Assembly: GCA_903772945.1 (NCBI GenBank)
Contig: CAICTM010000392.1
Span: 1-64,000 of the forward strand
Origin: Seminavis robusta
Taxonomy: Eukaryota; Bacillariophyta; Bacillariophyceae; Naviculales; Naviculaceae
Length of the DNA stretch: 64,000 nucleotides
Direction: 5' to 3'
Every line of letters starts with the position of its first letter. Position 1 is the stretch's first letter. The notes beneath the pieces were generated by a model. That model was not told the origin of the DNA. It searched no databases and saw nothing but the letters and a program-made list of their open reading frames with translations. The position numbers and the translations under genes are program-made. Of the stretch, positions 10,739-21,628 are shown one piece after another.

Positions 10739-12826
10739 TCTTCGTCTTAGTTTGGCATTATTACTACTATTAATTTTAAATCAAATAGTCATAAAGGCGT
10801 TGTCTGTGAATTGTCAAGGATATGGAATGATTCCCTCGGTTTCGGCAGCTTCGATCGTTCTACTCGCTGCATCTCTACACTTACTTTTCGGCCATGTCGT
10901 CTATGCGTGATCATTGTTGGAGGAGCTGTTGGAGGTGTGTACGTCACATCTCTTGCATCTGTCCCTGTGATTGTGGCGTACTACAAAAGACAGTCAACGC
11001 AATGATGTAAGAACCCAACAGGGGGTCACCGCCATCTTTATAGCCGCTAGCTAGAGAAAGAGCCAGAGCTGGGGTCTGACGGGTCGTCAATGCCAGCAAG
11101 CAGGGCATCGTTATAGATAGTTTCAAAGACCAAGCCTAGCTACGTGTGCAACAGGTGTTGGCCGCTCTGAACTGGAGGTTTCGTCGACGTATTTCTTGCA
11201 GCCCTCCGTCAGGAGACGCTTGCTTGTTAGAAAGTCGGTGAAGAGATCTGGCTACTCCTTCTTCAAGCCCAGGCGTCCCCATGTCATCAAAAAGAGAGAG
11301 TTCCAGCCCCCGGTGTTGCACATGCCACATTCAGCAGATACCGGTACGGCAGCGGAACTCTAGATTGCCTTCACGGGAACATTGCCCAGGAAGGTACGGC
11401 CGCTTTTCAAAATCGTGCTCCCTATTGTCATTGTTGGTATGGGTTGAGTCCTCGGTCGACATGTGCAGCGTACGGGTAGATCTACCGGTACCGGTATATG
11501 TAGCGGTACGGTGCGGTTGCCGTGACAGACGTATTTTCACTCGACTTAGAAATTGTTACCCAACTTCGAAGGCTTGTCGGTATTATTGAAAGCGGCGTTT
11601 TCTTCAAGTGTCACTGTCCCTGAACCCTGAAGCGCGATCTTACCATAAAACGTGAAGTCCGTGTCAAAGACCTCTTCGTTCTTCTTGCTACGTGTATGCT
11701 ATTAATACTTCCTTCCTCCAAAATAATTTCTGAGTACGAATGTACCAGGTACTAGTACAGTACATGTAGTGTTGTCGTGCGACAAAGTCCTCTCAGAAAC
11801 AATTCACCGCTGATTTGCATCATCCGTCTTGAGCCCGAGCAGTTCAATGCTCTATCTGAGAGTACTCAATAAGAGTCAGTACTACTTTACCACTACGTAC
11901 CGGTACTGTACCAGTACATACCATACTGCCAGCTGCCAGTACCCAATAGTGCATGTAATAGTACTACAAGTGTACTGCACGCAAATTTTCAAAATTTTGG
12001 TGGTACCAGTGTACAGTATTACAGTAGTCTAAGCACAGAACTTACTAGTACTTGGTTGAGTTCTCGGAATCTGTCGGTTCTTTTCTGAGACTCGAGACAG
12101 ATCTTTGGGCAAATGCTTTTAAATCCCTATGCCATAGTTAAAGGCAATACTTAAATACTGAGTTCACCTCTTATCACTGGGATAGTTTAAAAGTGCAACT
12201 ACTGGTACCAAACTCCTTTAGAAAGGAATTGTGGGCTCTGTGCGTGTAGCCTTCAATTAACTTATCCAGGATAACTTACCGATATCCCAACCTTTTGCTC
12301 ACGACGATCGCTTGGTTACGGTACCTACCGGCTACAACTATACCGGGTACTGTACCGGTGGCTTTGGTTTTTTTACAGTACCGGTAGTTAAAAAAGACCG
12401 AACAAGATCTCCTTGCATAAGTAGTGAGAATGGACGACAAAGAATTGACGTTCCCACCGACGCTCTTTTCTGCATATTTGGGCTTAAGAAGACTACGTGT
12501 TTAGCTGGCGTTCCATTCATCTCGTTCTAGCGACTTGTCCAAGGGGATCGAAGCAATTAACAGAAGCAAACACGTTTAGTATTGGCCGTTTTCCACTGAC
12601 ATGAAAGTGGAAAGTGTTCCAAAATCCGGAATGCGCCTTCTCAAAAATTAGCTTCAGATGCATCGTCAATACCCTTGCTGCTGGTACTTGTAGTCTACTG
12701 GAGGTAGTAACGGTATCCTTTGGAAAAGACGAACAAGAGCACCAAAGGACCTCATTATTTTCCCTTGAAAACCAAGGCAACCACCCATCCAGCAGCAAAC
12801 ACCATCATCCACCACTATCCACCAGC
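10739..12826. other. Large intergenic region rich in TACCGGTA palindromes
   Basis: No coding region is supported over about 2 kb. The stretch 11337-12390 is dense in ACCGGTA, GTACCGGTA and GTACTAGTA palindromes. 11043-11052 holds a GCTAGCTAG run. The right end is the 5' region of the LRR gene. An in-frame extension of that gene to 12614 exists but does not look like coding sequence. Confidence 0.5.
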
Positions 12827-15721
12827 ATGGCTCCAAGTCCTACCAGTGTTGAAGCGGATTCCCTCATTCGAGCTCTGGAAGAAGAGGAGCAGTATGGCGT
12901 TGCCCCTGAAGCGCCTAACATTCCCACGGAGATTGTGCCCCGCCAGCGACACCATGATGACGATACTTGTGTTTCTTCTGTCACAGATGGTCTAATCGAC
13001 GCCGATCTCTTTATGGGACGCATGTATCCGACTCTGAATCTCGTCCCGGAAGAAGAGGAATCGCAGCAAGACGAGGAATCACCACCTGTACAAAAACTGG
13101 CAGATGCCAAAGATCAAGCGCCCATCATCAAAGAGCAGCAACTGCTACTACTCGATAAGGCCATCCTTCCTGTGCCCAAAGTGGCAGAAGATGTCATCCA
13201 AGAGCAAGCGCTCCAAATCCATGAACAAGCACGCCAACTTAAAGAGCAGCAAAAGCTCCTCAACAATATCCTGAACGATAAGGTCGCTGGTGCCCAACCA
13301 AATACCGCTGTCGTAGCCCCTGAAGCGGTCACGTGGAACAATGGAAATGTCAAAGAGCAAGCGCTGCAAGACAAAGAGCAGCAAGTGCTCTTCAACGATA
13401 TGGCCACCCTTGCAAATGGATCTGCCTCTGCCGTGGCCCCTGGAGCTGTCGCCGTCAATGGAAATGGTGTGCCAAACTACGAAACGGAAAAGATAATGAA
13501 GGATGACGAGCGCAAGGCTCCAAAAGAAGAAGAAGCAGACGAGCTTACCGGTTCTTCAACGTCCATGTCCAGGTCTTCCCCCAGCAGCGATGGTGACCCC
13601 GCAGAAGGGAGTCCAGCACCCGACTCCCCCCACCAGGCGTTTCTAGATGAAGCGGCTGAAGAAGTCCAGTCGATACCTCCGTTAACATTGAATGGGGCAA
13701 ACCTCGACTCACGTCCAGGCGCGTATATGGCAGCAGCCGGAGGCAATTTGCGACGTACCGATGCTCTCGATTATGACCTGCTTGGTGGGACCACAGTGTC
13801 ACACCCAGGTATGCGTGAAACCATCCAACAACAGGGGCAACAAGAAGTCTTGGTCCCCGGTGCCTACCCCATTGAGGGGCCGGGAGTTTCCAATTTAACT
13901 AATAATGCAACAACAACAGAGCTGCCGGCACTCGACCAGGTGATGGACCCGTCTCTATTTCCCATTCAAGCAAGGCAATCCGGTGTTTCCCTGGAAGGTT
14001 TAGCAGTGGCTAACCAAGTCACCGATGAACCAGAAGATTTAATGCACGCGGATCCAGTCAATCTGGAGGAACAGGAGAATCGACAAAGAAAAAGACAGAA
14101 ACGGCAGCACACAATATTCTTCATTATGGTATTGACACTTCTTGCTGTTGCAGTGATTGTTGGTACCATTGCAGGAACAAACAAGAGCTCCCAAGAATTG
14201 GCTGCTGCCAGCACAATGACACCTACAGTCTATGGCTCAATGGCACCATCTGAAGTACCATCCTCTGCCCCCACTGGGGGTCTGGATGTTCTGATTGAGA
14301 GTTTACCGGAACATACCTTGGCTAGCATGAACAATGGCAGTGAAACTCCTCAGTGGAGAGCATGGAACTGGCTTGCTAATCACCAAAACATCACATTCCT
14401 GCCGGAATGGAGAAAAACACAACTGTTTGCACTTGCTTCATTCTTCTACTCCATGGATGGAGAGAATTGGAATCCACTCATTGAGGAGCGATGGATGGAT
14501 GACACAAAGGAGGAGTGTGACTGGTTCTCCAGCGGTGTGGGAATCTTCTACCCGGATGGAACGTTCTCTCCATACTCACCTCACGATGCTACGCCCCCAT
14601 GCAATGAGCACGGAAAATTCACCAGCCTTTTCTTGTATAACCTTGGACTCACTGGTTTGTCAGCAAGCCTCCCTCGCGAGATTTCCTTGCTCACATCCTT
14701 GTCTTTTATATCCTTGGGTGAGATTAACAACACTGTGGATACAACCCTGGAGGAATTCTTTTGGATTCCCGAGCTGCCACAAATATCAAGCTTGAGACGA
14801 TTAGCCCTAAATGGGATTGGTTTGAAGGGAACCATTCCATCAGAGATTGGATTGGTGACACAGTTGGTTTATTTTGCGGTTCTGGCCAACTATATCAGTG
14901 GGACCATTCCATCTGAGCTTGGGCAGCTAACTCAATTGACAACTTTGACGTTGGCGGCAAACTCACTTGTTGGCACTATTCCCAGCGAGCTGGGGGCACT
15001 AAGTTCTCTTGAGACGTTGAGTGTTGGGTACAACAGGGCAGGGTTTCGAGAAACAGGCAACTTTCTGACAGGTCCATTGCCGAGTGAGATAGGAACCATG
15101 TCTTCGCTCAAGTCGTTTAGCACTAATGTGAATCTGCTTACTGGTGCAATCCCCAGCGAGGTTGGAATGCTGTCATTGCTTGAGTCATTCAGGTCAAGTG
15201 AAAACTTTCATTCGGGAAGCCTGCCAACGGAGATTGGGAAGGCATACCAGCTCAAGTATTTGGAAGCTTATGGAAACGCGTTATCAGGTCAAATTCCAAT
15301 TGAACTGATGAACAATACCGTCCTGGAATGGTTTGACCTTGAAGACAACAACTTGTCGGGGTCCCTTCCAAATGAACTGCAAGGCCTGGTGGGTGTATTG
15401 CGGATTTGGCTGGGAAAGAACAGATTCACTGGGAGCATTCCTTCAGAGCTGGCACAGTTGACGTCATTGGAACTACTGGGTTTGGATGGTTTGCCTCTAT
15501 TGACTGGATCAGTTCCATCTGAGTTGGCTCTCGTGACAAGCTTGGGTAAGTTAGATCTCACAGGCAGTGCTGGCCTGTCTGGTACCATACCAGAGGAGTT
15601 TTGCTTCCTTCAAAATTCAACTTGCACATACTCGTGGGGATACCCTTGCTATCTTGGCTTTGACTGCTCAGAGCAGCTCTGTGGGTGTGACTGTTTGTGT
15701 TCCAACGAGACAGCTAATTAG
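12827..15721 (+). CDS. LRR receptor-like membrane protein without kinase
   Basis: 964 residues. The cytosolic tail of about 425 residues is acidic and Gln-rich. It contains a Gln/Glu/Lys repeat (KEQQLLLLDK, EQALQIHEQARQLKEQQ, KEQALQDKEQQ) at about 100-190 that looks like coiled coil. The membrane segment is at about 428-452 (IFFIMVLTLLAVAVIVGTIAG). Outside lies a P/T/S stalk, the capping module (WRKTQLFALASFFYSMDG, then EECDWF), about eleven LRRs of the GxIPSELGxL type and a C-terminal Cys cap (CSEQLCGCDCLC). The layout is that of the genes at 1089-3290 and 41092-45096, although the cytosolic tail is unrelated in sequence. The start at 12827 was chosen because the upstream extension to 12614 is unlike the rest. 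Confidence 0.87.
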   Translation: MAPSPTSVEADSLIRALEEEEQYGVAPEAPNIPTEIVPRQRHHDDDTCVSSVTDGLIDADLFMGRMYPTLNLVPEEEESQQDEESPPVQKLADAKDQAPIIKEQQLLLLDKAILPVPKVAEDVIQEQALQIHEQARQLKEQQKLLNNILNDKVAGAQPNTAVVAPEAVTWNNGNVKEQALQDKEQQVLFNDMATLANGSASAVAPGAVAVNGNGVPNYETEKIMKDDERKAPKEEEADELTGSSTSMSRSSPSSDGDPAEGSPAPDSPHQAFLDEAAEEVQSIPPLTLNGANLDSRPGAYMAAAGGNLRRTDALDYDLLGGTTVSHPGMRETIQQQGQQEVLVPGAYPIEGPGVSNLTNNATTTELPALDQVMDPSLFPIQARQSGVSLEGLAVANQVTDEPEDLMHADPVNLEEQENRQRKRQKRQHTIFFIMVLTLLAVAVIVGTIAGTNKSSQELAAASTMTPTVYGSMAPSEVPSSAPTGGLDVLIESLPEHTLASMNNGSETPQWRAWNWLANHQNITFLPEWRKTQLFALASFFYSMDGENWNPLIEERWMDDTKEECDWFSSGVGIFYPDGTFSPYSPHDATPPCNEHGKFTSLFLYNLGLTGLSASLPREISLLTSLSFISLGEINNTVDTTLEEFFWIPELPQISSLRRLALNGIGLKGTIPSEIGLVTQLVYFAVLANYISGTIPSELGQLTQLTTLTLAANSLVGTIPSELGALSSLETLSVGYNRAGFRETGNFLTGPLPSEIGTMSSLKSFSTNVNLLTGAIPSEVGMLSLLESFRSSENFHSGSLPTEIGKAYQLKYLEAYGNALSGQIPIELMNNTVLEWFDLEDNNLSGSLPNELQGLVGVLRIWLGKNRFTGSIPSELAQLTSLELLGLDGLPLLTGSVPSELALVTSLGKLDLTGSAGLSGTIPEEFCFLQNSTCTYSWGYPCYLGFDCSEQLCGCDCLCSNETAN

Positions 15722-16767
15722 CAGTACTACATGTCATTCTAAAACGTTCTATTATTGTACTTTCTTCTGAGACCTTTAGCGACCTGTTCACTGATTACTT
15801 TCATCCGCTGAAGAAAAAGTGACTACAACTGCTGCTTGCACTTCTTGTTGAGTTGGACGAGCGGAGCTGGGACGAGGAATACCCTTTGGACGAGGGAGTT
15901 TCGCGGTGTATTCTAGAGAGAATGTGTTCTCGAGAGGGGTCCATGAGGACCATTGGCAGTGGACGGTCTGTCCAGTAGCCAGCTTGAAATGATTGCTTCG
16001 GTAACATTCGGGAGTCAGTCCAGGAGAATCCACTCGAATCAAATCGAATCAAATCAAATCATCAGCACCAGCATGCACTTCTACTACTAGCTAGCACAGT
16101 ACCGCACCATTGGCAAGCGAGCAAGATCGCAGACTCGACTCGACTCGAAGGCCAAGCAAGATCATTCTCACAGGGTTGCAGGGTAGTATTATTGAGCCCA
16201 GTCATCCAGCTCATAGTGGGCGCAGAAGATGCCATCCTGATCACACAACCATTGTTTCCAAAAGCTGCTATGTACTAGCTAGTGCCAGTACTGTGCCGTG
16301 CGATGTGGCCGGTGGATGCTGGCTACTACTCTGCTAGCTAGCTAGAGAGCTGCATGTAGTTTCCGGTAGCATCCAGTAAGGCATGACTAGGTTTCAGATG
16401 CTAGGTCGTCCCGGACATTCCACGACTACTAGTACGGTAGCAAGCTGCGGGAGGTCGTTCGGTGGCGCCTCGAACAGGACGATCCTCCAGCTAGCTGGCC
16501 ACTAGCTAGAGGTGTTAGTGCTGTCTGTCTAGCTACTAGCTAGGCTACCTCTTTCAAAACATGTATTTCGTTATTAGTATAATATAATATGATGTTGTTT
16601 GTTCTTTTGTTTGTTCGTTCGTCCTAAAATTAGTTATTACAACCGGCACAACACCGTGCACTCTTTCGTTGCTTGGCTCCTTGCCCGACAGACACGGCCT
16701 CTGACAGGACGTTCTTCGTTGCATTCTAGTTAGTTGCTAACCCCCTCTATCCACTTGCCATGCATGA
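15722..16767. other. Intergenic between convergent genes
   Basis: No gene is supported. It is rich in CTAGCTAG runs (16087, 16333, 16495-16545) and has a short AATCAAATC tandem near 16036-16060. Confidence 0.5.
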
Positions 16768-17808
16768 TTACGGCAGCACGGCACGTGCTTGTCCAAGAAT
16801 ACGTCGTCCTCCACCGTTTTGAACGGCATTGGGATCCTTGTTGGGACCGGTGGCGGTGTAGTCGACTTCACCACCACGGACCAACCCGGCCTTTCGAATC
16901 TCGTCCAAATAGGCATGCCAATCGCCCTGGCTGAGCGCGTATCCGACGGAATGTTCCGTTTCGGCCGATCCATCCTTGAGCTTGACATCGGCGTAAAAGT
17001 GCAAATCCAGAATCTCCGTTTCGGCATTGTAACTGTGCGTCAATGTACATTCGGTGATACTCTCAAAGTCGTCGGGGAATTTGTCTTTGAGGATTTTGGA
17101 GAATGTCTTTTGAGCGGCCCAAATGAGTTTGGTCTGTTGGGTCTGGTCGGGGTCGTATCCCTTGCCAGCCCAAAAGTGGTATTCCAGTTCGGAATCAATC
17201 TGGTAGGTACCACCGAAACCAGTTTGGAAGTAGTCGGGATAATCAATGGCTTCTTCGCCATCTTTGTCGCCCGTCAAGACGGTATTGTCAATAGGACTTT
17301 CGGTGGGTGAGGCGGTGGCATCGGCGGTCGTGGGCGACGACGTGAATGTAAGATCGGCGGTCTCTTCGGTGGGAGCGACCGTTTCCGTGCTGGGTGGAGG
17401 TGTCTCGGTGGTAGGGGCATCGGTCGAAGGGACATCTGTGGATGGGACATCCGTCGAAGGCACATCCGTAGAAGGAACATCCGTAGATGGAACATCTGTA
17501 GAAGGAACATCGGTAGACGGCACTTCGGTCGATGGCATGTCGGTAGAAGGCACCACAGTGCTGCCCACAGTGCCTGCCAGGGTGGGTGCTACCGTCTGAG
17601 CGCCACTGAGGACACTGTTTTCATTGGCATTCTCAAGGGCATTTTCATTGGCGTTTTCGCCGGCATTGAGGGCACCGAGGGCATCGGCACCTCGCTGGGC
17701 GCTCTGAAGCAATCGTTGACGTCCTCGCAGTTGACTCTGGACTTGGGATGCAATATCAGCACTGACCACTACCGTCGTCAGTAGCAGCGCGGCTACTATT
17801 CTCATCAT
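16768..17808 (-). CDS. Secreted PSTDV-repeat protein
   Basis: 346 residues. A signal peptide at 1-17 (MRIVAALLLTTVVVSA) is followed by a basic segment with an R-x-L site (GRQRLLQSA) and an Asn/Glu/Ala repeat. Nine tandem pentapeptides PST[DE]V then occupy residues 87-131, probably O-glycosylated. A Thr/Pro linker leads to a folded C-terminal module at about 195-322. That module starts SELEYHFWAG and ends GGEVDYTATG. A similar module ends the 643-residue protein at 21629-23560. The tail GGGRRILGQ carries another R-x-L site. Such sites are cut in known diatom cell-wall proteins, so an extracellular-matrix or wall role is a reasonable inference. No enzyme motif was seen. Confidence 0.8.
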   Translation of the reverse strand: MMRIVAALLLTTVVVSADIASQVQSQLRGRQRLLQSAQRGADALGALNAGENANENALENANENSVLSGAQTVAPTLAGTVGSTVVPSTDMPSTEVPSTDVPSTDVPSTDVPSTDVPSTDVPSTDVPSTDAPTTETPPPSTETVAPTEETADLTFTSSPTTADATASPTESPIDNTVLTGDKDGEEAIDYPDYFQTGFGGTYQIDSELEYHFWAGKGYDPDQTQQTKLIWAAQKTFSKILKDKFPDDFESITECTLTHSYNAETEILDLHFYADVKLKDGSAETEHSVGYALSQGDWHAYLDEIRKAGLVRGGEVDYTATGPNKDPNAVQNGGGRRILGQARAVLP

Positions 17809-18714
17809 GCTGATCTTCGTCGTGTTGTTGTTGTTGTTATGAACTATGCTAAGGAGTATAATCTAGAAAGAAGAATCACTCACTCTCTTCTTTGGTTGGA
17901 TTGGATTGGTGGGTGTGATATAGGTCGAGGACAATTTCAAAAAGCCGAATTGTAAGCTCTGCCAGGTCTTAGCCTTGTTATCCAGTTGCTGCTTGGTTGG
18001 TTGTGGTTGGTACCGTATGCACTGTTGTTGTTCACACAGAGAGAGATCGGTTGCCAGCTAAAAGACCAAAATTGGTGTGAGAATTGTGTGTGGTGGAAGA
18101 AACGGTCATTTCAAAAACGGTTGGAAGCTGAAGATGACCCTATGAACCATGGGGGGCATCCGACCAGTCATTCAAAGAGTACTTCCCCAGCATCATCAAA
18201 ATGACAAGGAGGGAGATGGGAGCGGAAGTGCTTAAATACTGTCCAGCAAAAGAACGCAATGCCAATGACCCTCGATGGAATCTGGTTGGGCCACTAGCGG
18301 TACCCTAAATATGATCGTAAACCCATCCCCTGCCAGATCAGCAGAGATCGTGAAGCAATGACTTAGAATTGTTCCGTTGATACCCAGCTAAAGATTCGAC
18401 TGGAGTCGAGTCAGGAGCTATTGGTGATCAAATGAAACGATAGTATGATGTCAGCATGGCTATGAAAGGGTTAGAGTTAAATATTTCTGGGATTGGAGCT
18501 ACAGTCTTCCAAGACTGAGCCAAGACTTACCTCCACGAAAATTAATTGATGCCAACAAACTTCACTCCAAGGAAACTTCACACCAAAAACCCAAGAAAGT
18601 CCAACTGACATTCCCAGTCTTCGCTCACAAATTCAACAAAAACCAAAACAAAAGCCAAGGCACAATTTTGTAAGCACAAGCGCGCCAATTTCAATCCAAC
18701 ACCAAAACATCAAC
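17809..18714. other. Intergenic, divergent 5' regions
   Basis: This is the upstream region of the secreted protein (minus) and the coiled-coil gene (plus). No supported gene or clear element was found. A short GTT tandem lies at 17824-17838. Confidence 0.45.
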
Positions 18715-19140
18715 ATGCCTCGATCACACGACGGACGCCAACGAAGAACTATTGTCCCCGGTTCTTATCAACGACGCGACAGCGACAGCGAAAGCGAATA
18801 CAACAGCGATGATGATGACATGTCTTCTGTAGGCATGGGTTCGGTGGAATCTGCCGCGGATTCCATCGACCAAGCCATTACACATTTGAATAGCATTCAC
18901 CAACAACTCATTGAAGTCGAAAAACTTCGAGAAGAAAAGAGTCCACTCGAGTCGGATGTGCAGGGTCTTCGACTAGAGAAACAATCATTAGAAGCCGATT
19001 CCTCCGACTCCGAGGGTATGCTGTTTGACGGCTGGTTGTCGCACAGACTCAAGGCAGCCCGGAAAAGTCCATGGATCTCAAAGACAACACCACACAAAAA
19101 GAACAACTCCAAAAAGTGGAAACGAAACGCACGCAGCTAA
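18715..19140 (+). CDS. Coiled-coil protein, apparently frameshifted
   Basis: The open frame gives 141 residues. A basic/acidic disordered start (RRDSDSESEYNSDDDD) leads to a heptad-like helix at about 50-95 (LNSIHQQLIEVEKLREEKSP, then SDVQGLRLEKQSLEAD). After residue 95 the frame turns into basic non-helical sequence. Another frame from about 19029 to 19203 continues the coiled-coil character (MDLKDNTTQKEQLQKVETKR). A frameshift, or a very short intron (GT at 19016, AG at 19053), between about 19000 and 19053 is therefore likely. The function is unknown. Confidence 0.5.
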   Translation: MPRSHDGRQRRTIVPGSYQRRDSDSESEYNSDDDDMSSVGMGSVESAADSIDQAITHLNSIHQQLIEVEKLREEKSPLESDVQGLRLEKQSLEADSSDSEGMLFDGWLSHRLKAARKSPWISKTTPHKKNNSKKWKRNARS

Positions 19141-19203
19141 TCGCGATCCACATGCCATTAGTACGCTCCGGCTTCCTTTCTTCCTGTTCCTTTTATAAAT
19201 AGA

Positions 19204-19777
19204 GCTATCAACCGAAAATTATAGAGATATTACACAAAAAAGTTTGAAGCCTTGCGCCCTTTCGGAATCTAGAAATAAGGGATGCATCTACTATTATCGA
19301 ATCATTTTTTGGGCCTGTGGGGTGGAGGCTTCTAGTCGGTGGCTCTCCCCGGTCGTAGAAAGAGTTAACTGCCTGATTTACTAACGCCGTGTGGCTTCAA
19401 GAGCCATTCTTGTGGCAGGAGCTTGGCTGGTCTAAATCTCACTGGAAGCCTTGGCTTCTCGCAAATGCTTCTCCAAAGGAGAACCGTGGGGACAGAACTG
19501 TTTTCCTTGTTGGATCCCAAAGCGCGTCTTTGCTACAGGGCGGTGCGGGGTCTGCCAGAGACACCATAAATCAATCTTGCCATTCGCAGGGTGATGATGT
19601 GGGAGCAAGTGCAAAGGTCGCCGCAGATGTTTCTCCAGAGCAGAACGCCGAGGACGGAAGAATTTTTCTTTTATAGATCCCAAAGCGTACGATTTGCTGA
19701 CCCCGCACGTCATGAATGAAACCGCTGCTCATAATAGTGACATGCCGTCATCAAAAAAAGAGAGACACCATCACCAA
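19204..19777. other. Intergenic with a degenerate copy of a gene end
   Basis: This lies between the coiled-coil gene and the 3' end of the glycosyltransferase. It contains 19461-19590, an imperfect duplicate of 19623-19797 (see separate entry). Nothing else is supported. Confidence 0.5.
19461..19590 (-). pseudogene. Duplicated 3' end of the glycosyltransferase gene
   Basis: 19461-19590 resembles 19623-19797, which holds the last codons of the glycosyltransferase gene plus its 3' flank. On the minus strand the relic reads C-E-W-Q-D-stop where the gene reads C-E-W-K-D-stop. Both are followed by similar flanks ending in the shared GATCCCAAAGCG and CTTCTCCA/TTTCTCCA blocks. It is best explained as an old tandem duplication of the gene's terminal segment. 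Confidence 0.6.
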
Positions 19778-21073
19778 TCAATCTTTCCATTCGCAGGATG
19801 AACGACTTCGAATCTGCTGACAGCTGGCATTGTAGCTCATCAAACTGGCCAACTGACCGAATCCCCCTCGTCCGTAACTCACGCAGTCGGCATTTCCCAG
19901 AATCCATAAATCGACAAAAATGGGAAAATATCCGGTGGGATCGTCTAACTTGGCAAATGCCAAATGCACTTCCGACGCTCGTTGCGATTGGAGTGTGGCA
20001 ATGTGTCTCTTATTGGTGGGATGATGATACTGCTGTTGCACGAATTCGGTAGCCTGTGTGGCATCGGCGGCAAAGTAGATTGGCACCTTGGGTTTCAAGT
20101 GTGATGCGCATTGCAGCGCCTGTGTCACTTCGTGTTGGAGGATTTGTTCTTTTTCTGGGTTGTTTCGTTCTTGTGCATCTCGATAGGGTTCCCCGGGATA
20201 TTTGGCCCGCAAATGAGCGGCAATGTAGGTGCCAGGAGTCAATTGGATATTCAAAGTAGAAGAAATCGCTTTTAGTTCGTGTTGGATCATTTCCGCCACG
20301 GGTGCCGAAGGCTGGAAGAGGATCTTCCACAAATCGTGAAAGAGCATCCGCGAGTCTTCGTCTGAATTGGTGACAGTAGATTGAGTCCGTGTACTAGTAA
20401 TACTCGTAGTCAATGGTGATTGTTTCCACTTGTCCGTATCGTAAAATGCACTGGGAATCTGCAATTTCGCTCCCACAATGGTGTGATTGGCGTACAGAAA
20501 TTTTTCTAGCTTTTGGACGGTCGTTGGTGGTTTTCGGCGTGGCACAGTGGAGGATGCCAGTACATGTCTCATCTCGCTGGGAACCGTCCAGTTGAGTTCG
20601 TGAGGCATCAAGAATTCTTCCAAGTCAAAGGGATTTCCCCATTTTAGCAATAGCAATCGTTTCGACTCGGCCGCCAAAAGTACCAACAGAGGAAGCGATT
20701 TCAAACGATCGGCCGTTCCTCCACAATTGTCGCCTTTGTAACATCTCATGACGAGAAATCGAAAGGATTCCCACTCCAACGGGTTTGCGTCCAGTCGAGC
20801 TCGTTCTTGTACATGCCAGTCAAAATAGTCCTTCATCCAGTTTGGTAGTCGAGAAGACTTGCGCCACGAAAAGTCTATAGTGGAGGAACTTGTATTTTTG
20901 CTCAACGGCAATGAGGATGCAACTGTGGCAGTAGTAGAGTCTTTTGCCTTGGTTTCACTGGCATCAGCCTCATCAATGTTCTTGGCATCTTGCAGAAACT
21001 GAAAGATTACCACGAGAATCGCCACACCAATCACCACTACCACTACACCTTGGCGACTCGGACGGCATGACAT
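19778..21073 (-). CDS. Type II membrane glycosyltransferase, fucosyltransferase-like
   Basis: 431 residues. A short basic N-terminus is followed by a signal anchor at about 9-27 (VVVVVIGVAILVVIFQF), typical of Golgi enzymes. A Ser/Thr stem leads to the catalytic part. KGDNCGGTADRLKSLPLLVL resembles the N-terminal Gly/Asn-Arg-Leu motif of fucosyltransferase superfamilies. YIAAHLRAKYPGEPYR corresponds to the H-x-R motif region, and DCVSYGRGGFGQLASLMS to the C-terminal donor-site motif. The donor sugar is inferred only from these resemblances. The gene at 37119-38744 has a comparable layout but low similarity. The last codons are duplicated downstream. Confidence 0.65.
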   Translation of the reverse strand: MSCRPSRQGVVVVVIGVAILVVIFQFLQDAKNIDEADASETKAKDSTTATVASSLPLSKNTSSSTIDFSWRKSSRLPNWMKDYFDWHVQERARLDANPLEWESFRFLVMRCYKGDNCGGTADRLKSLPLLVLLAAESKRLLLLKWGNPFDLEEFLMPHELNWTVPSEMRHVLASSTVPRRKPPTTVQKLEKFLYANHTIVGAKLQIPSAFYDTDKWKQSPLTTSITSTRTQSTVTNSDEDSRMLFHDLWKILFQPSAPVAEMIQHELKAISSTLNIQLTPGTYIAAHLRAKYPGEPYRDAQERNNPEKEQILQHEVTQALQCASHLKPKVPIYFAADATQATEFVQQQYHHPTNKRHIATLQSQRASEVHLAFAKLDDPTGYFPIFVDLWILGNADCVSYGRGGFGQLASLMSYNASCQQIRSRSSCEWKD

Positions 21074-21628
21074 GGTGCACTACATGTACTTCATGGCTAC
21101 AGCGTTCATGCTATCACAGGAGATCTGCTACCGTAGCTAGAGCAGGGCAATGAGGAGTAACTGGGACACCAATCAAAAGAGACACCAAAAGGAAGGCAAC
21201 ACTGGCCATCAAAGTGATCACCTTCTCCTCTTCCTTCTTCACCATCGTCTCGTTTCCAAGATACAAGCCGGTTAGGCTGTTCAACCTTTGGGAGAACCAG
21301 CTTCCACATAGAGGGTCCATCAGTGTTTTTATCCAGTCGACGGACCTTGTCGACAGAATAGGTACCGGTACCATACGCTCCATAGATGTATCAAGGACCT
21401 AGCTAGTAGAGCATTGCATTGTATTGTTCACTAGCTAGCCTACGTAAGCTGTCAGAGAAGGTTTGTATGCATGCCCAAGTTCTACCAACATGCGCTTCAT
21501 GATGAGGTTGAGATTTGTCATGTACTTTTTACTATCTTACTAGCTAGTAGTTATGTGGTGTGTGCTGAGCTACAATGGCATGGTAGCTACGCTCTTCGAC
21601 CAAGCAATCAAGTAATCAAATCATCACC
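21074..21628. other. Intergenic
   Basis: This is the 5' region of the glycosyltransferase and the 3' flank of the secreted protein at 21629. No gene is supported. CTAGCTAG runs and GGTACCGGTACC (21361) are present. Confidence 0.5.
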
